Positions 51,838 to 61,426 are shown, counted from the stretch's first letter. The stretch is 64,000 nucleotides of DNA from Chloroflexota bacterium (GCA_958295775.1 CATQHC010000002.1:324915-388914); one strand, 5' to 3'. Numbers and translations are program-made. Notes: generated from the sequence alone by a model not told the origin.

Positions 51838-54753
51838 CTATTCAACTTCCACAATGCTCACGCCGTTTTCCTTGCGTACCCGCAGCACTGTTGAGACCAT
51901 CGGTTCGAACGTATCGTCATGGCTGATGACGAAGAGCTGATGGAAGCCGGTCACGCGCTCAAGTTGCTCAGCGAGATTGTGGCGCCGCTCCGCATCCATA
52001 TTCTGGGTTGGTTCATCGAAGAACGCAATATCGAGATCGGAGATTTGCCGCAGCAAGCCCAAGCGCACGGCCAGCGCCGCGCTCATCTGCTCGCCGCCTG
52101 AGAGTTGCGCAAAGGCCCGCCGGTGGCCGTGTTGCTCCAACAGAATTTCGTACTCTTCCGTGAGCGAAAGTTCGGCGGAAGCGTCTCCCATGATCTCACT
52201 AAAGAGCGTATTGGCCTCTGCGGAGACTTGCTGGATGAGGTGCCGCGTAATGTGAGGCCCGGCATCGCGAATGACGTTGCGCAAGAAGCCGGTCACCGTG
52301 CGCACTTCCTGCGCCGTGACTAAGGCTTGCTTGGCTTTGTCCAGTTCCGCCGCCGCTTCCGCCAACTTATCAACTTCCTGCTGAGACTGAGCCACCTGCC
52401 CCCGCAGGTAGCGGATTCGTTCGTTTGCCGCACCCAATTGACTTTGCGCAGCGCTCAAGTCTGCTTGAACTTGCGAGAGCGCCGCCGGATCCCAGGCGGC
52501 TTCGCGCTCTTCAAGGAGTCGCTGTGACTCCGTTACGGCCTGTGCCGCCTTCTGTACATCAGTGGTGAGGGCAGCCACGCCCTGCTCGCGGCGGGGCAGG
52601 TCGGCGGCAGTTTCCTGAAAACGCAGGTAGGTCTCGTGGTCGCTGCGGAGCTCATCCAGGCTCTTGCGTTGCGCGGCTACGCGCGAATCAAGGTCTGCAT
52701 AAGGTCTCAGACGTTTGTCAATCTGGTCCAGTTTACTTTCGACATCCTCAAGAACTTCAGTTATTTCAACAAGCTTGCGCGCGCGCTGCTCATACTCATT
52801 GGCGGCGCTGTACAATCGCTCGGCTTGCCGGCGGGGATCTCCCAGACTCTTCAGCTCCTGTCCTAGTCTCTCTTCGTTCTCTGTGAGCAAGGCCAGCCTC
52901 TCCGCTATGGCCTGCGTGTGCCAGACCTTCCGCAAGCGTGTGGCAATGTCCTGGGTCAAGCGTTGCTCCTCCCGGGCGAGGTCTCGGCACTCCTGTTCGA
53001 GCTGTTGCAGGCGCGGTTCCAAGTCTGTGAGGCGGTTCGCTTCCTGTTGCGCGGCACGCGCGCGCGCAACCGCGCGCTCAAGTTCGTCTCTTTCCGCCTG
53101 TGCCGCCACGGTATGGTCCGCGTAGTCCCGGATGAGGGTGGCGATGACGGGAGTAAGGCTTTGCCCGTCTTCAACTTTCGGACACTGGTCTTGAAAGAAG
53201 GGACACTGGCCGTCCTTCGCCATACGTTGTGACTGCTCGTTGAAGCGCCGCTGCGCTTGATAGGCGCTAATCTTTTCCTGGACTGATTGATACTCACTTT
53301 CAAGGTGAGCGAGCCGGGAGGCAGGCTCAATGTACGAGCGGCAGCGAGCCACAGCCTCTGCAAGTCCCTTGCGCTCTGCGTGACTCTGTCCGAGGCGCTG
53401 GCGGTACTCGGCGCGTTGCCTGATCCACTGCCCGACCTCCTGCAGACTCTCGTATTGCTCCAAGAGACGCGCATGTACGGACGCGGCACTCACCTCAGCA
53501 GCCACCGGCAACGGCTCGGACATAAACGAGAAATCCTCATCAGGCGTGTTGGCGGCAATCCGTCGCAACAATTCGCTCAACTGTTGGCCGTACTGCCGCA
53601 CATTGCCAACAGCTTGACTGAATTCACGGAGCTGCGCCTCAAGCCGCTCCTGCGCTGCGACTTGTGGCTCCAGGACTTGCCTTTGCGCCGCAGCCGCTCT
53701 TGACTCCGCCACACCTCGCTTGAGGGCTTCCTGCTGGGTCTTAAGGGCTACGCGCCTGTTCTCGATGGTCTGCCTGTTTCTGCGCAGCGCGTCTGCCGCT
53801 TTCCGCTCTTCTTCGAGCGCCGCCAGCGCCGCTTGCGCTTCACGAAACGCAGCAAAGCCGGCAGCGGCGCCGGCAATTTGGCGTGCAGCTACTTGGGCCG
53901 CTTCAACCTGCATCTGTTCGTCCAGCAGCCGTTTGTGAAGGTGCTCTTTCTGCTGCGCGAGTTGCCGGGTGAGGTCGCGCTGCTGTTCCAGCGCGCGGCG
54001 CTGTGTCTCTCGCTGTAGCAAGTCCTTCTGCAGCTTCTCTTGCCGTGTGGCGAGGGCATGAGCTTCGCCAGACGCAGCGGCGAATTCCTTCTCATACCGG
54101 GCAAGCGCTGCCCGCTGATCCGGCAGGCGCGCGGCATCCGGTTCCAGTGCCGCGACGCGTCGTTGCTGCTCCGAGATGTTACCTTGCATCACGTCCAAGA
54201 CGTCTCGCAGCTTCTCATAGGCATGTCGATACGCGTCCACTCGGAGCAACGGATCAAACGTGTCTTTGCGTTGAGCGGGCCGGAGCATGAAGTCAGCGGT
54301 CAAGCGTCCTTGCGGCACCCCTAAGACATTGTCAAACACCCGAGCGAGGTCGTCGTAGTCATCCAAACCGATGTGGGCGCGCAGGAATTCCTGCACGTCC
54401 TGCTTCTGTTGGGCGACGCGCGACTTGGTGTCGAGACTGTGGACAAAGTAGGTTGACGAGACCGAATCTGTGCTGCCGGTCGCGCGCTTGAGCGTGCGCA
54501 CCGCCTGGTACTCACATTCATCGAGGCGCGAAATGAAGGTCACGCGAACGTCCGCTTCCGTGGCGTTGTGGCGCATGAACTCACGTTGGTTGCGGTAGGG
54601 CAAGAAATCAAAGAGGGCAAAGCCGATGGCTTCGAGAATGGTGCTCTTGCCCGCCCCATTGGGCCCCGATATGGCAATCGTGCCCCGCGGAAAGCTGATT
54701 GTCGCTTCCTCGTAGCTCTTGATGTTCTTGAGTGCGACCTCAGTAATGCGCAT
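51838..54753 (-). CDS. sbcC: Rad50/SbcC-type SMC-like ATPase
   Basis: A 971-residue double-strand-break repair ATPase. The N-lobe begins MRITEVALKNIKSYEEATISF with Walker A SGPNGAGKSTILEAIGFALF. Two long coiled coils flank the centre, and the C-lobe ends with the signature LSGGEQMSAALAVRLGLL and Walker B IAFFDEPTQNMD. The zinc-hook region at mid-coil is atypical: C517 and C524 (QCPFFQDQCPK) are separated by six residues instead of the usual CxxC. It should pair with Mre11 encoded immediately upstream (6-base gap) to open and trim DNA ends. Confidence 0.93.
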   Translation of the reverse strand: MRITEVALKNIKSYEEATISFPRGTIAISGPNGAGKSTILEAIGFALFDFLPYRNQREFMRHNATEADVRVTFISRLDECEYQAVRTLKRATGSTDSVSSTYFVHSLDTKSRVAQQKQDVQEFLRAHIGLDDYDDLARVFDNVLGVPQGRLTADFMLRPAQRKDTFDPLLRVDAYRHAYEKLRDVLDVMQGNISEQQRRVAALEPDAARLPDQRAALARYEKEFAAASGEAHALATRQEKLQKDLLQRETQRRALEQQRDLTRQLAQQKEHLHKRLLDEQMQVEAAQVAARQIAGAAAGFAAFREAQAALAALEEERKAADALRRNRQTIENRRVALKTQQEALKRGVAESRAAAAQRQVLEPQVAAQERLEAQLREFSQAVGNVRQYGQQLSELLRRIAANTPDEDFSFMSEPLPVAAEVSAASVHARLLEQYESLQEVGQWIRQRAEYRQRLGQSHAERKGLAEAVARCRSYIEPASRLAHLESEYQSVQEKISAYQAQRRFNEQSQRMAKDGQCPFFQDQCPKVEDGQSLTPVIATLIRDYADHTVAAQAERDELERAVARARAAQQEANRLTDLEPRLQQLEQECRDLAREEQRLTQDIATRLRKVWHTQAIAERLALLTENEERLGQELKSLGDPRRQAERLYSAANEYEQRARKLVEITEVLEDVESKLDQIDKRLRPYADLDSRVAAQRKSLDELRSDHETYLRFQETAADLPRREQGVAALTTDVQKAAQAVTESQRLLEEREAAWDPAALSQVQADLSAAQSQLGAANERIRYLRGQVAQSQQEVDKLAEAAAELDKAKQALVTAQEVRTVTGFLRNVIRDAGPHITRHLIQQVSAEANTLFSEIMGDASAELSLTEEYEILLEQHGHRRAFAQLSGGEQMSAALAVRLGLLRQISDLDIAFFDEPTQNMDAERRHNLAEQLERVTGFHQLFVISHDDTFEPMVSTVLRVRKENGVSIVEVE

Positions 54754-54759
54754 CAGTCG

Positions 54760-56274
54760 TCAGTCCGATGTTTCAGCTTGGTCTGAAGGCTCCGGAGCCG
54801 TGCTTGCAAGAAAGTCCTGTTGAACGTAGCCTGGGCCTCCGCCTTCCTTGCTGTTTTCAACGTTCTCTAGCGCAGGCAGGCTCACGCTCCTGGTGAGGGT
54901 TGCGTCATTTGCGGCGACGGTACCGTCACTTTGGGTCTGCTGCGGCTGACCGCGCAGCCGCTCCTGCATTTCTTCGGCAATATCGTTGGCCGAAACACCG
55001 TCGCCGACCATTTGCTTGAGAGAGGCAGTTAGCTGCGCGAGATCCGCAGTCCTGCCCGTGAAGCGGTCGTCTGCGCGAATGAGGTTTTCAAATATCATTC
55101 GTTCCAGCACGGGCCGGTCGAACGAGCTGCCGCCTTCCACCAAGTCAGCGGGGGCTTCCTGCAATGACGAACGTACCCGCACAATCAACGGGTCAAAGTG
55201 CAACTTTGCCAGTTGCTCGATGGCGGCGGTATCGATTTCCGTGCGTGAGAATCGAGCCACGCCCGTGAGGACGACTTCAACTACAGGACGTTTGCGCGGA
55301 TGGAAACTGCTGCCCTCGTTTGTTCCGGCGTCCACCAAAGGCGATGGGAGTCGGGGACCGGATTCAATTGGGGGCTCGCGCCGAATCTTCTCTTCCAGGA
55401 GCGCCAGAAGCGTACTTGGCGACGGGCAGGCATCAAGCTCTTGCCGGACGTGCACGAAGGGTCTGCGGAATGGGTAATCGAGGGCGGTCGCGCTGAATCT
55501 GGGTTCTTGATTGACATCCACGTCAACGAGAACGGCGCCTCTCTCGCGGTACTGTCGTTCTTCGCTGCTCCAGGTTTCGGGACAGCCGGGATTGAATAGC
55601 CACTCGCCTGCGCCCAGCCCATCACGATAGGGGACATGGATGTGTCCAAGCGCGAGATAGTCCACACAACGCCGCAGCGCGCTTAGGTCTAGCTGGCGCA
55701 CGAACGGGTGCCCCTGGTCAAAGAATCCTTCCACAGAGGTATGGGCAAGGAAGATAGAGAACGTCGATTCAGTTGGCGGAGCGGCCGCAATCGCGCCGCC
55801 GATTGCGGCTAAGGCAGCGCCGGTCTGGGCGCCTTGATAGCGCAGGCCGTAGATGCGTGCGCCGCCAATGTCCACATAGCCGCCCGTGCGCTCGCTTTCG
55901 TCCCACGGCTGCGGCGCCCAGCCGCCCTCCCGGCGCGAGCAATCCAGCAAGTAGAGGAGTTCGCTCTCCTTGAGATACTCCAACCACGAAAGGTTCTCGC
56001 CATAGGTGCGTTCGTGGTTGCCCTCGATAGCGACGACCGGAATGCCTGCATCCTTGAGTCGCTGAAACTCCTTCACGGCAATGAGAAGTGTGCGTGGATC
56101 GAGCGTGCGTTTTTCAAAGAGGTCGCCGGCGATCAAGAGGAAAGCAACGCGTTCTCTAAGCGCAGTTTCAATGATCCACTGGAATCCTTCAGTAAAATCG
56201 TCATACCGCTCAGCGAGACCATATTGCTGGTACCCGAGGTGAACATCGGCTGCATGGAGGAACTTGAACTGCAT
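54760..56274 (-). CDS. sbcD: Mre11/SbcD-type nuclease
   Basis: A 504-residue metallophosphoesterase nuclease, partner of Rad50. Phosphoesterase motifs are in order: FLHAADVHLG (DxH), LLIAGDLFE (GDxF), AIEGNHERTYG (GNHE) and ALGHIHVPYR (GHxH). The C-terminal 200 residues contain the capping and Rad50-binding parts plus a polar tail. The frame is open to 56319, but ATG at 56274 (MQFKFLHAADVHLG) is preferred because it starts at the conserved strand and follows an AAAGAGAG ribosome-binding site. It heads the four-gene repair operon mre11-rad50-nurA-HAS. Confidence 0.93.
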   Translation of the reverse strand: MQFKFLHAADVHLGYQQYGLAERYDDFTEGFQWIIETALRERVAFLLIAGDLFEKRTLDPRTLLIAVKEFQRLKDAGIPVVAIEGNHERTYGENLSWLEYLKESELLYLLDCSRREGGWAPQPWDESERTGGYVDIGGARIYGLRYQGAQTGAALAAIGGAIAAAPPTESTFSIFLAHTSVEGFFDQGHPFVRQLDLSALRRCVDYLALGHIHVPYRDGLGAGEWLFNPGCPETWSSEERQYRERGAVLVDVDVNQEPRFSATALDYPFRRPFVHVRQELDACPSPSTLLALLEEKIRREPPIESGPRLPSPLVDAGTNEGSSFHPRKRPVVEVVLTGVARFSRTEIDTAAIEQLAKLHFDPLIVRVRSSLQEAPADLVEGGSSFDRPVLERMIFENLIRADDRFTGRTADLAQLTASLKQMVGDGVSANDIAEEMQERLRGQPQQTQSDGTVAANDATLTRSVSLPALENVENSKEGGGPGYVQQDFLASTAPEPSDQAETSD

Positions 56275-56337
56275 TACGTGTCTCTCTTTGCGGGGCAAAA
56301 GGTCACGGCTACCCCGCACCGGCGCACATGCCGCGCG

Positions 56338-57510
56338 TTAGATCGTCGACAAGGGAAATGGTTCGTCGGCAAGCGGATCCCGGCTGCGATCCAGCAGGAC
56401 GCCACTCGCGATCGTATGCGTGTTTTCTAGTTGCTGTGTGCCTGCAACTTCCACGTCCTGCGGGTCTTTGAATGTGACAGGGCCCGTATCCACGCGGAAA
56501 ACGGCAATGTCAGCCGGCGCGCCCACGCTGAGCTTGCCGCAGAGGTGGTCTTGATTGACGGCTTGCGCGGGAGTGAGCGTGCTTAGACGCACGACAGTTT
56601 CCATATCCATGCCGAGCGCGAGAAACTTGGACATTACGTAGGGAAAGCTCTTGGCCGAGGTACGGATGCTTCTCTGATGCAAGTCCGTGCTGATGGAATC
56701 GGGTGGGAAGCCTTGCTCCAGGGCGGCGGCGGTGACCGGAAACGAAAAGCTGCTGTTGCCGTGGCCCACGTCGAAGAGGACGCCGCGCTCGCGCGCTGCC
56801 CACGCTTCGTCGCGCACCCGGCCGCGCATCAAGATGCCGCCGGGCTTGCCATGGAAGCAGTGGGTAACGATGTCACCTGCCCGCAGCATGGGCAGCAGTT
56901 CCTGCAAAGTTGGCGCCGGCATGGAGATATGCACCATGAGCGGAATGGAGAATTGGTCGCAGAGCTCGCGCCCTATCCAAAGCGGGGTCATGCCGGTCTG
57001 CCCGGTGCTGGAGCGTCCGGCACGAATCTTGATACCGGCAATGAGGCCGCGGTGCATCTCCAAGGTGGCAGCGTTTAGTTCCGTATCGACATAAATCATA
57101 TTGTTAAGTTCGCCAACTTCCTGGCAATGCACGAGTCCCTTGGCGCTGAGGTTCAGCAGGGGGATCACGCGCACCTGCGCCCGGTCGATAATGAAGCGCT
57201 TGAAGCCGGGGAAGGTAGCGGCGCCGCTGCTACCGGGATCGATCCACGTGGTGACACCGTGCCGCGCACCTACCAAGTCGGGATCGAGGCCAGTGCCGCC
57301 GACGCCCCAATAGCAGTGTCCGTGCATGTCGACCAAGCCGGGCGTCACAATCTGACCGGCAACGTCAATCTCCCGTGCGCCGGTACCAGTAAGCGGTCCC
57401 GCGGATATGGCGGCAATCTTGCCATCCGCAATACCAATGTCGCCGACGCAGCGCTGACCCTCGCCCGGGTCGATAATGTCGCAATTGCGAAGTATGAGAT
57501 CGTAGGACAT
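56338..57510 (-). CDS. Amidohydrolase/deacetylase family metallohydrolase
   Basis: A 390-residue TIM-barrel amidohydrolase of the dihydroorotase/deacetylase branch. The N-terminal β-sandwich (LILRNCDIIDPGEG) leads to PGLVDMHGHCYWG with the HxH metal pair. Further ligands appear as the GIKIRAG lysine region, LMVHISMP and THCFHGKPGG, and STDLHQ carries the catalytic Asp. The C-terminal APADIAVFRVD closes the sandwich. Related proteins deacetylate amino-acid or sugar derivatives, but the substrate here is not known. The frame is open to 57639; ATG at 57510 (MSYDLILRN) is preferred as it starts the first β-strand. Confidence 0.87.
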   Translation of the reverse strand: MSYDLILRNCDIIDPGEGQRCVGDIGIADGKIAAISAGPLTGTGAREIDVAGQIVTPGLVDMHGHCYWGVGGTGLDPDLVGARHGVTTWIDPGSSGAATFPGFKRFIIDRAQVRVIPLLNLSAKGLVHCQEVGELNNMIYVDTELNAATLEMHRGLIAGIKIRAGRSSTGQTGMTPLWIGRELCDQFSIPLMVHISMPAPTLQELLPMLRAGDIVTHCFHGKPGGILMRGRVRDEAWAARERGVLFDVGHGNSSFSFPVTAAALEQGFPPDSISTDLHQRSIRTSAKSFPYVMSKFLALGMDMETVVRLSTLTPAQAVNQDHLCGKLSVGAPADIAVFRVDTGPVTFKDPQDVEVAGTQQLENTHTIASGVLLDRSRDPLADEPFPLSTI

Positions 57511-57568
57511 TGGTTCTTGCCTCCGGTGAAGTGCTCGCGCAGTCACATGTGCTGCATATAGGTTGGAC

Positions 57569-58714
57569 CTAATAGGAGCGGCGTTGCCAATCGTTGGCAA
57601 AGAGATTGAAGTGGCCGAAGCGATATGGGTGTTCTGCAATTACGTCGAGGTTGAGGTCGATGCCGAGACCGGGCGCTTCCGGCGGTGAAAAGTAGCCATC
57701 CTTGACTCTGGGAAAGCCCGGCACAGCCTCGCGGACAAAGTCCGGGGCAAAGTCATCGAAACACTCTTGGATCTTGACGTTGGTGGTGCAGAAGTCAAAG
57801 TGCACGCTCGCAGCGGTGCAGGCGGGCCCGTTGGAGCAGTGCGGCGCCACCATTACATAATGGGCGTCGGCCATAGCCGCAATCTTCTTGAGTTCCATGA
57901 TGCCGCCTGCATGAATGATGTCAGGCTGAATGATGTCAACGACATTGTTCTTGAAAAATCGCGCATATTCATAGCGCGTGAACAGTCTTTCGCCAGTGGC
58001 GACAGGAACGTGAATGTCGCGCGCTGCTCGCTCCATGGCATCCTGGTCTTCAGGGGGCACCGGCTCTTCGACCCAACCGGGATTGAACGGTTCGAGTTCG
58101 CGGGCAATCTCGATTGCGGTTGCAGGGCTAAACCTGCCATGCATTTCTATGAAAATCTCAACATCCGGGCCGACGGCGTCCCGTATGGCTGCCACCAGCT
58201 CAATGGACTTGTGCTTTTCTTCAGGTTCCATCTCGTAGGTGCCCGCGCCAAAGGGGTCCACCTTCAAGGCCCGGTAGCCTTTGGCGACGACGCCTTTCGC
58301 GCGCTGGGCAAAGTCATCGGGGGTGCGATCGCCGGTGTACCAGCCATTGGCATACGCCTTGAGACGCTCATGGCATTGACCGCCTAGCAATCGATAGACG
58401 GGGACGCCAAGCGCTTTGCCGACGATGTCCCAGCAGGCGATTTCTACTGCGCTGAGCGCAGTGTTGGCAACGGGGCCGCCGCGCCAAAAGTCATCGCGGT
58501 ACATGCGCTGCCAGAGGTCTTCAATGTTGAAGGGATCGCTCCCGATGATGTGCCTACCCTTGGCCGCCTGCAAGTATGCAACGACAGCTTCATCGCGATT
58601 CTGCAGCGTGGCTTCGCCAATGCCGTATAGGCCTTCATCGGTCATCACACGGGCGAATACGATGTTGCGCCAGTTGTCGCCCAATACATACGTTTCAACG
58701 TCGGTAATGCGCAC
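57569..58714 (-). CDS. Mandelate racemase/muconate lactonizing enzyme family (galactonate-dehydratase-like)
   Basis: A 381-residue enolase-superfamily enzyme. The N-terminal capping domain (VRITDVETYVLGDNWRN) precedes the barrel, where YRALKVDPFG holds a catalytic base, VEIFIEMHGRFS, WVEEPVPPED and VATGERL provide the three metal ligands, and MVAPHCSNGP holds the general-acid histidine. The KxDPFG and APHC motifs are those of sugar-acid (D-galactonate-type) dehydratases. The frame opens at 58753 but GTG at 58714 is preferred, with GGAAAGGA at a suitable distance. It lies upstream of, and may be co-transcribed with, the amidohydrolase. Members of this superfamily are reported to be abundant in SAR202 Chloroflexota. 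Confidence 0.88.
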   Translation of the reverse strand: MRITDVETYVLGDNWRNIVFARVMTDEGLYGIGEATLQNRDEAVVAYLQAAKGRHIIGSDPFNIEDLWQRMYRDDFWRGGPVANTALSAVEIACWDIVGKALGVPVYRLLGGQCHERLKAYANGWYTGDRTPDDFAQRAKGVVAKGYRALKVDPFGAGTYEMEPEEKHKSIELVAAIRDAVGPDVEIFIEMHGRFSPATAIEIARELEPFNPGWVEEPVPPEDQDAMERAARDIHVPVATGERLFTRYEYARFFKNNVVDIIQPDIIHAGGIMELKKIAAMADAHYVMVAPHCSNGPACTAASVHFDFCTTNVKIQECFDDFAPDFVREAVPGFPRVKDGYFSPPEAPGLGIDLNLDVIAEHPYRFGHFNLFANDWQRRSY

Positions 58715-59133
58715 TTTGGCTATTCCTTTCCCAATTGCAGCGTGTGAGGACACCGTAGTGTAGGTTCATAGGAGTAAACGCGCTGGTAGTTGTGCTTCGC
58801 CCTGCTTGCAGCACACTTCCCTCAAGCTGCAAGTGGGTGCTCAGCGTATTCATAGCATAGCCGAGCGCGTTACCGCTGTCACTGCGCGCTGAGAAGACGA
58901 GGGAGAGCAAGCGCGCCAAGCGCAAAGAGAGTCAGACATTGACGAGGCCACGGCCACTGCACATTTCGAGCATTGAGTTTGGGGCAGCACGCACAGTTGG
59001 CGAACGGTGTGGACTCGTGCTCCGTCCAATCAACTGCCCTGTGGCAGAAAACCTTGCAGGGGCTTTGAAATTTGCCACACTGTGCCATACCATAGAGACA
59101 GTACATTGGACAGTCGCATTACAGGAGTAGTTG
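58715..59133. other. Divergent intergenic region
   Basis: It separates the dehydratase (minus) from the core-MetE pair (plus). A weak promoter-like pair TTGAAA (59065-59070) and TACCAT (59088-59093), 17 bases apart, could drive the MetE genes. AGGAG at 59123-59127 is their ribosome-binding site. No gene was seen. Confidence 0.45.
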
Positions 59134-60111
59134 ATGATCAGCACGGTCCCAGGGAATTATCCGAAGATTGCAAATAGACCCGGCGGGCAGGCTTTGCGGC
59201 GTGCCATTAGTTCCTTTGACCGAGGAAGGATTGCGGCGGAAGAGCTTGCCGCCGTAGCAGACTCGGTCACGGTAGAGGTGATAGGAGAGCAGGAGCGCGC
59301 CGGCATTGACGTGATTACGGATGGGCAAGTCCGCTGGCAGGACCCGATTACGTATGTCGCCGGCAACCTGCAGGGGTATGAAATAGGCGGGCTCATTCGC
59401 TACTTCGACACGAACACGTTCTACCGGCAACCGGAGGCGACGTCAACAATTGCATGGCAGGGACCATTCCTCGTGCGTGACTACGAGTTCGCCCGCGACC
59501 ATGCCGCCAAGCCGCTAAAGCCCGTGGTCACCGGCCCTTACTCGGTCGCGAAACTTTCACTGCTCGGAATTTATGCCGACCTTGAGACGCTGGTGATGGA
59601 TACCGCAAAGGCCCTAAACCAAGAAATGAAGGCGTTGGCAGCGACGAATCCGGTGCTAATCCAAGTGGATGAGCCCGCTATAGTGTGGCACCGGTACAAG
59701 GACGACTGGGACATCTTCCGTGAGGCTATGGACGTGCTCATGGACGGCGTGGATGCGAAAACAGTCTTGCGCACCGATTTTGGCGATGCAACCGGATTAC
59801 CGGACTTCTTTGCGTTGCCGTTTCAGGGATTCGGCCTAGACATGGTGCATGGCAAGCAGAATCAGACGCTCATATCTGACTTTCCGGACGATAGAGACCT
59901 TATCCTCGGCATCATCGACGCCCGCAACGTGCGCATGGAGACCGAAGAGGCTGTAGTTGATTCTGTTACTTTGGTGACCCAGCACGTTGCCGCGGGCCGC
60001 TTAGCCGTTAGCCCGAACACGGGCTTGGAGTTTCTGCCGAGAGAAACAGCATATGACAAGCTGCAAAACATGGTACACGCAGTCAAGAAAGCACAGGAGG
60101 CTGTCGCTTAA
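59134..60111 (+). CDS. Core-MetE-type methionine synthase paralogue lacking zinc ligands
   Basis: A 325-residue TIM-barrel protein of the cobalamin-independent methionine synthase C-terminal family (core-MetE length). Family features are DVITDGQVRWQDPITY, KPVVTGPYSVAKLS, VLIQVDEPA and the final SPNTGLEFL. The positions that bind the catalytic zinc in MetE are lost: the HxC strand reads LRTDFGDATG and the late Cys loop reads SPNTGLEF. It is followed, two bases after its stop, by a second paralogue that keeps these ligands. It may be a structural partner or act on a different methyl donor or acceptor. ATG at 59134 follows AGGAG; the TTG at 59131 is less likely. Confidence 0.8.
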   Translation: MISTVPGNYPKIANRPGGQALRRAISSFDRGRIAAEELAAVADSVTVEVIGEQERAGIDVITDGQVRWQDPITYVAGNLQGYEIGGLIRYFDTNTFYRQPEATSTIAWQGPFLVRDYEFARDHAAKPLKPVVTGPYSVAKLSLLGIYADLETLVMDTAKALNQEMKALAATNPVLIQVDEPAIVWHRYKDDWDIFREAMDVLMDGVDAKTVLRTDFGDATGLPDFFALPFQGFGLDMVHGKQNQTLISDFPDDRDLILGIIDARNVRMETEEAVVDSVTLVTQHVAAGRLAVSPNTGLEFLPRETAYDKLQNMVHAVKKAQEAVA

Positions 60112-60113
60112 CG

Positions 60114-61094
60114 ATGGAAGGACTATGGACAACCCAAGTAGGGAGTTTGCCGAAGCCGCCGGCGCTCGCCAAAGCCCGCACTGACTTTGCCCGCGGCAAG
60201 TTGCCCCAAACAGAGCTGGTGGCATTAGAGCGCGAGTACACCAAGTTCTGGATGGACTTTCAGAATGAACTGGGACTCGACATTGTCGTCGACGCCGAGA
60301 TGTACCGCGGCGATATGGCAACATATTTTGCCGAGACGATGCAAGGCATGGAGATCAGTGGTCTCGTGCGTTCGTACGGCAACCGGTACTATCGCAAACC
60401 CATCGCAGTGGGTCCGCTGCAGCGCGTGAAGCCGTTTACGTTGGACTGGTGGCAGTATGCCCAGAACCTCACCGACAAACCCGTGAAGGGCATGATTACC
60501 GGGCCATACACGATGGCGGAGTGGTCGTATAACAACTACTACGCTACGCAGGAAGAATTCGTGCTTGCCATGGCCGCGGTGCTGCACGAAGAGGTGGCAG
60601 ACCTGGAGCGGGCAGGGGCACAATTCATTCAGATTGACGAACCGGCAGTCTCCACGCGGCCTGAAGACCTGCCGCTTGCCATACGGGCAATGGCGGTGGT
60701 CGTAGACGGCATTTCGGCTACGACGGGAACCCACATTTGCTATGGCGACTTCGAGGCAATCTACCCTAAGATGTTGGAAATACCGGTTGACGTCATCGAC
60801 TTAGAGATGGCCAATAGAGACTTTGATCTGCTCGATCTCTTCAAGCGACAGGCGCCCTTTTCAAAGAAACTGGCGATGGGCGTAGTGGACGTGCACAGCC
60901 ACGTTGTCGAAGACAAGGAGCAGGTAAAGGCAGGCATCTACAAGGGCCTGGACGTTGTGCCTGCAGATAGACTCTTCATCGATCCTGATTGCGGACTGAA
61001 GACCCGCACGGTGGACGAGGCGCAGGCCAAACTCGCTGTCATCGTGGCAGCGGTCAAGGAAGTCCGCCAAGAGCTGGGTCTGGACAACGCCTAG
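60114..61094 (+). CDS. Core-MetE-type methionine synthase with intact zinc site
   Basis: A 326-residue protein like the C-terminal half of MetE. Zinc ligands are present: H207 and C209 in GTHICYGDFE and C293 in IDPDCGLKTR, with the LEMAN glutamate between them. The N-terminal GSLPKPPAL, KGMITGPYTMAEWS and FIQIDEPAVST are family motifs. Single-domain core-MetE proteins of Dehalococcoides-type organisms transfer a methyl group from a methylated corrinoid protein to homocysteine; that role is inferred here. It is in an operon with the zinc-less paralogue just upstream. Confidence 0.88.
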   Translation: MEGLWTTQVGSLPKPPALAKARTDFARGKLPQTELVALEREYTKFWMDFQNELGLDIVVDAEMYRGDMATYFAETMQGMEISGLVRSYGNRYYRKPIAVGPLQRVKPFTLDWWQYAQNLTDKPVKGMITGPYTMAEWSYNNYYATQEEFVLAMAAVLHEEVADLERAGAQFIQIDEPAVSTRPEDLPLAIRAMAVVVDGISATTGTHICYGDFEAIYPKMLEIPVDVIDLEMANRDFDLLDLFKRQAPFSKKLAMGVVDVHSHVVEDKEQVKAGIYKGLDVVPADRLFIDPDCGLKTRTVDEAQAKLAVIVAAVKEVRQELGLDNA

Positions 61095-61131
61095 AGCTCA
61101 GAAGACAGGAAGGGGCTTAGCAGAAGGAATC

Positions 61132-61425
61132 ATGAGTTTGCCCTCGCAACGCCGGCGGCTATGTGCTCGAGTGATTGGACGAGTGCAAGGCGTGGGGTAC
61201 CGGGAATTCGTGCGAGGCGTTGCTATGGGCCTTGGGCTTGTGGGATACGTGCGCAACGATTTGACTGATGGGAGCGTTGAGGTCCTTGCTGAGGGACAGG
61301 CCGATGCTCTGAGATCGCTGCTGCGACGGCTCGAGAGCGGCCCTCTCCTCAGTCGCGTCGAGTACGTCGATTCAATGTGGGAATCGTGCTCAGGCGCCTT
61401 TGCCGAGTTTCAGATCAGGCGGTAG
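61132..61425 (+). CDS. acyP: Acylphosphatase
   Basis: A 97-residue α/β-sandwich enzyme that hydrolyses acyl phosphates. The catalytic Arg lies in GRVQGVGYREF and the Asn in GYVRNDLTDGSVEV, both in the family positions. The length is normal. It follows the core-MetE pair by 37 bases and its stop is one base before the start of the membrane protein gene, so the genes probably form one operon. Confidence 0.93.
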   Translation: MSLPSQRRRLCARVIGRVQGVGYREFVRGVAMGLGLVGYVRNDLTDGSVEVLAEGQADALRSLLRRLESGPLLSRVEYVDSMWESCSGAFAEFQIRR

Positions 61426-61426
61426 T

